From Nocardia sp. (GTDB lineage: Bacteria; Actinomycetota; Actinomycetes; Mycobacteriales; Mycobacteriaceae), in the NCBI GenBank assembly GCA_013361595.1, contig JABFXT010000515.1:1-6296 (forward strand): 6,296 nt of DNA, given 5' to 3'. Made by a program: the position numbers and the translations under genes. Of this stretch, positions 4,113 through 6,296 are shown piece by piece. Under the pieces are notes generated by a model. That model was given only the letters and a program-made list of their open reading frames with translations. It searched no databases and was not told where the DNA came from. The first letter of the stretch is position 1, and each line of letters starts with the position of its first letter.

Positions 4113-6296
4113 CGGATCCGTCCTGCGGGGAGATTGGAGGGGTCGAGGGTGGCGGCGCGGGAGATCCGGAAACCGATCGTGCGCAGCCGTTCGGCGAATT
4201 CGCGGCGCCGCTGGGCGAGTTCGGCCACCGATTCCGCCGATTCCGGATCGGCGGGTTCGAGCAACCCCCGGTTGGCGGCGAGTTTCAGGGCACTGCCGAA
4301 CAACTCGGTGGAGACCGACTCGGTACTGTGCAGCCGCTGCTGCAGCAGCATCTGCCTGCCGACCGAGACGCATTCGTCGATGAACTCCTTGCGGTCGATC
4401 TGTGCGGACGGGTCCCGGGCGGCCAGCCGTTCGGCCACCACCAGTTGCGCGTCGAAGAACGAGCGCAGCACCCGGTGGGCCATCATGAACCCGGTGCCGG
4501 TGAGCGCGGCCAGGATCTCGCTACCGAGGGTGTCGCGGGACCGGGACCGCCAGCCGGGGTCCACCAGCAGCATCTCCGCGGTGATCCGCTCGGCGAATTC
4601 GGCCCGGTCCGGGAAGAAGAACTCGAACTTCAGCAGATCCCGCAGCTGGTAGGCCTCTTCCCAGCCGATGCCCAGCGCGTCGGCGTCCGGGCCGACGGCA
4701 TCACCGCCCGGATCGTCGGGTGCGGCTTCCACCGCGGCCAGGATCGCCAGTTCCACGATCGCGCGGTCGACGAACCAGTGCACCGCGCTGTTGCGATAGA
4801 ACGCGGCCTCGAGGTGGGCCCCGGACTCGATCGAGTACACCGGTTCCACCCCGCTGCGATAGACCGTGACCACCTTCGCCAGCGACAACTGTTCCAGGAC
4901 CACGGCCAGACTCTGCTCGTCCCGCAGTTTCGCGATCTCACCGCGCGGGAGGTCACGCCGCTCGATGTAGTCCAGTACGGGGGCGAGCACCTCGCAGACC
5001 TCCGCCCGGGTCAGCGCACGCTGATGGACCCCCAGCAGCGCCAGGGCGACCAGCGCGTTGACGGTGATCGGGGTGACCGAGTTGATCCCCACGGCCACAT
5101 CGAACGCGAGCCGCTGGACCGCCAGGCGTTCGCTCTCCTCCCCGGAATCCCGTGGATCGACCGGATGCGCGGCGTTCCGATCGGCCGGGTCGGTGCGGTG
5201 CAGGGGGATGGTGACCGGCCGCGCGACGAGCGGATCGCCGTGTGCGGCCAGCCGTTCCCGCGTCGAGAGCGGTTCGCCGAACCGGACGTAGACGTGCCCG
5301 GCCGAATGCTGCTGGTTACGGACGTAACGGGCGAGCCAGCCCAGACCCTCGGGTTTCTTGCGGCCGCCCATCTGTTCGTCCGCGATGGCGCCGAGTTCGT
5401 TGAGCCGCTCGTAGGTGATCGATACCGGTACCAGGAGCGCGTCGGCGATCCGCTCCTGCCGGACGGCCGCGGCCAGATAGTTGAGCAGCCCGTAGCGGGG
5501 CGGGCGGAGTTTGCCGGTGCGGGTGCGGCCGCCCTCGAAGTACCACTCCAGATTGAACCGCCGTGCCATCAGGTAGCCGAAATACTCCTCGACCACCGCC
5601 TGGTAGACCGTATCGCCGCCGAAACTGCGCCGGATGAAGATCGTGCCGGTGCGCCGGGCGATCGGTCCCATCGGCCAGAACCGCAGATTCGCGCCGCCGA
5701 CCACGTGGTTGGGCGGGAAATCGTTGCGGGCCAGCACATCGCCCAGTACGAACGCGTCCACATAGGACCGATGGGAGGGCAGGAAGACCAGCGGATAGCG
5801 CCGGTTGAGTTCGCCCAGCGCGGCGAGCCCGGATTCGTCACAGTCCACCTTCCAGGTCGACGCGTGGACCGGGCGCATGGCCTGGGTGAACAGATCCGAG
5901 ACCGTCCGGCTCTGGGCGGCGACCAGTTCGTTGAGTGCTTTCTCGGCGCGGCGGTGCACGTCCTGTGGGTCGGACCCGGATTCGTCGGCGATCAGTTCGA
6001 GCCGCCGCAGGAACTCGGGTGAGTCCAGGATCTCCTCGGCGACCAGGCGTGGCACTTTGTACCGGTCACCGATCACCCCGCGTTCGGCGCGTTCGAGCGC
6101 GACCACCGCGGCACGTACCACCGCGCGGGCGAACGGTTCGGTGGTCCCGGCGCGATGCAGTGCCGCGGCCTCGGGATTGTTGGCCCGAAGTTCGGCGAGC
6201 CGGGCCGGGCCGCCGGTGAGGATCAGGTGCCGGTCCGGCGACCGTTCGACCAGACGGCGCTGGGCGAGCCGGTTCGGGCGGCGAGGGTTGGTGAGC
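4109..6296 (-). CDS. plsB: Glycerol-3-phosphate acyltransferase, 5' end outside window
   Basis: 728 residues are visible; the frame stays open through the right edge, so the start lies outside. PlsB transfers an acyl group to the sn-1 position of glycerol-3-phosphate, the first step of phospholipid and triacylglycerol synthesis, at the membrane. Counting from the first complete codon (6295), motif I is PSHRSYVD with His175 and Asp180 (H-X4-D), motif II GTIFIRR (217-223), motif III FEGGRTRTGK (253-262), motif IV VPVSITYE (289-296). The C-terminal half keeps family blocks such as AAFYRNSAVHWFVD and LRDLLKFEFFF. A GTG at 6121 is not the start: the preceding 58 residues (PRRPNRLAQRRLVERSPDR onwards) align with the corresponding block of mycobacterial PlsB2 as I recall it, implying more sequence upstream. 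The stop overlaps the plsC-like start by 4 bases, so the two are one operon, in the order plsB then plsC. Confidence 0.93.
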   Translation of the reverse strand, partial: LTNPRRPNRLAQRRLVERSPDRHLILTGGPARLAELRANNPEAAALHRAGTTEPFARAVVRAAVVALERAERGVIGDRYKVPRLVAEEILDSPEFLRRLELIADESGSDPQDVHRRAEKALNELVAAQSRTVSDLFTQAMRPVHASTWKVDCDESGLAALGELNRRYPLVFLPSHRSYVDAFVLGDVLARNDFPPNHVVGGANLRFWPMGPIARRTGTIFIRRSFGGDTVYQAVVEEYFGYLMARRFNLEWYFEGGRTRTGKLRPPRYGLLNYLAAAVRQERIADALLVPVSITYERLNELGAIADEQMGGRKKPEGLGWLARYVRNQQHSAGHVYVRFGEPLSTRERLAAHGDPLVARPVTIPLHRTDPADRNAAHPVDPRDSGEESERLAVQRLAFDVAVGINSVTPITVNALVALALLGVHQRALTRAEVCEVLAPVLDYIERRDLPRGEIAKLRDEQSLAVVLEQLSLAKVVTVYRSGVEPVYSIESGAHLEAAFYRNSAVHWFVDRAIVELAILAAVEAAPDDPGGDAVGPDADALGIGWEEAYQLRDLLKFEFFFPDRAEFAERITAEMLLVDPGWRSRSRDTLGSEILAALTGTGFMMAHRVLRSFFDAQLVVAERLAARDPSAQIDRKEFIDECVSVGRQMLLQQRLHSTESVSTELFGSALKLAANRGLLEPADPESAESVAELAQRRREFAERLRTIGFRISRAATLDPSNLPAGRIR

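Noticed and set aside
4113..4373. N-terminal extension of the PlsC fusion to the frame's first start at 4373
   Set aside because: The extra 87 residues are Arg/Pro/Ala-rich and overlap the plsB coding sequence in another frame. The ATG at 4112 has AGGA upstream and the classic ATGA overlap.
3326..6022. 898-codon open frame on the plus strand
   Set aside because: It lies antisense to plsB and plsC, whose catalytic motifs are unmistakable. Its translation is rich in Arg, Pro and Gly without domain features. Long antisense frames are expected opposite genes with G/C at third positions.

Overview
The window looks like chromosomal DNA from a high-GC actinobacterium of the Mycobacteriales, most probably Nocardia or a close relative. 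The evidence is strong G/C bias at third codon positions, GTG/TTG starts, a Glu-Asp-Phe tRNA cluster, a short polyprenol-phosphate-mannose-synthase-type GT2 enzyme, and a mycobacterial-type PlsB next to a HAD-PlsC fusion protein. The genus is inferred from recalled family patterns, not from a search.

Layout, left to right. Positions 1-442 hold no gene I can support, but contain several inverted repeats that look like regulator sites. A TetR-family regulator resembling gamma-butyrolactone (ScbR/ArpA) receptors follows at 443-1105 (+). Next is a stable-RNA operon at about 1115-1541 (+): a probable promoter, then tRNA-Glu(TTC), tRNA-Asp(GTC), tRNA-Phe(GAA), and a strong rho-independent terminator. 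A 60-residue conserved-looking small protein (1581-1763, +) precedes a 239-residue GT2 polyprenol/dolichol-phosphate mannosyltransferase (1925-2644, +). On the minus strand, converging on it, lie two translationally coupled genes: a glycerol-3-phosphate acyltransferase (plsB-like, 4109 to beyond the right edge, 5' end missing) and a HAD-IB/1-acylglycerol-3-phosphate acyltransferase fusion (plsC-like, 2664-4112). A shared hairpin separates the two convergent transcripts.

Functionally, PlsB and PlsC would carry out the two consecutive acylations from glycerol-3-phosphate to phosphatidic acid. The GT2 enzyme would make the polyprenyl-phosphate sugar donor used for lipoglycans or protein mannosylation. 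Both serve the cell envelope but are not co-transcribed.

Most notable: (i) two near-identical GNRA-capped hairpins (13 of 14 bases identical) at the 5' end of the tRNA operon and between tRNA-Asp and tRNA-Phe, plus another hairpin built on the tRNA-Glu CCA end; (ii) a disrupted HAD catalytic motif in the PlsC fusion, suggesting a dead phosphatase domain; (iii) paired operator-like repeats upstream of the TetR gene. I see no mobile element, CRISPR array or defence system here.
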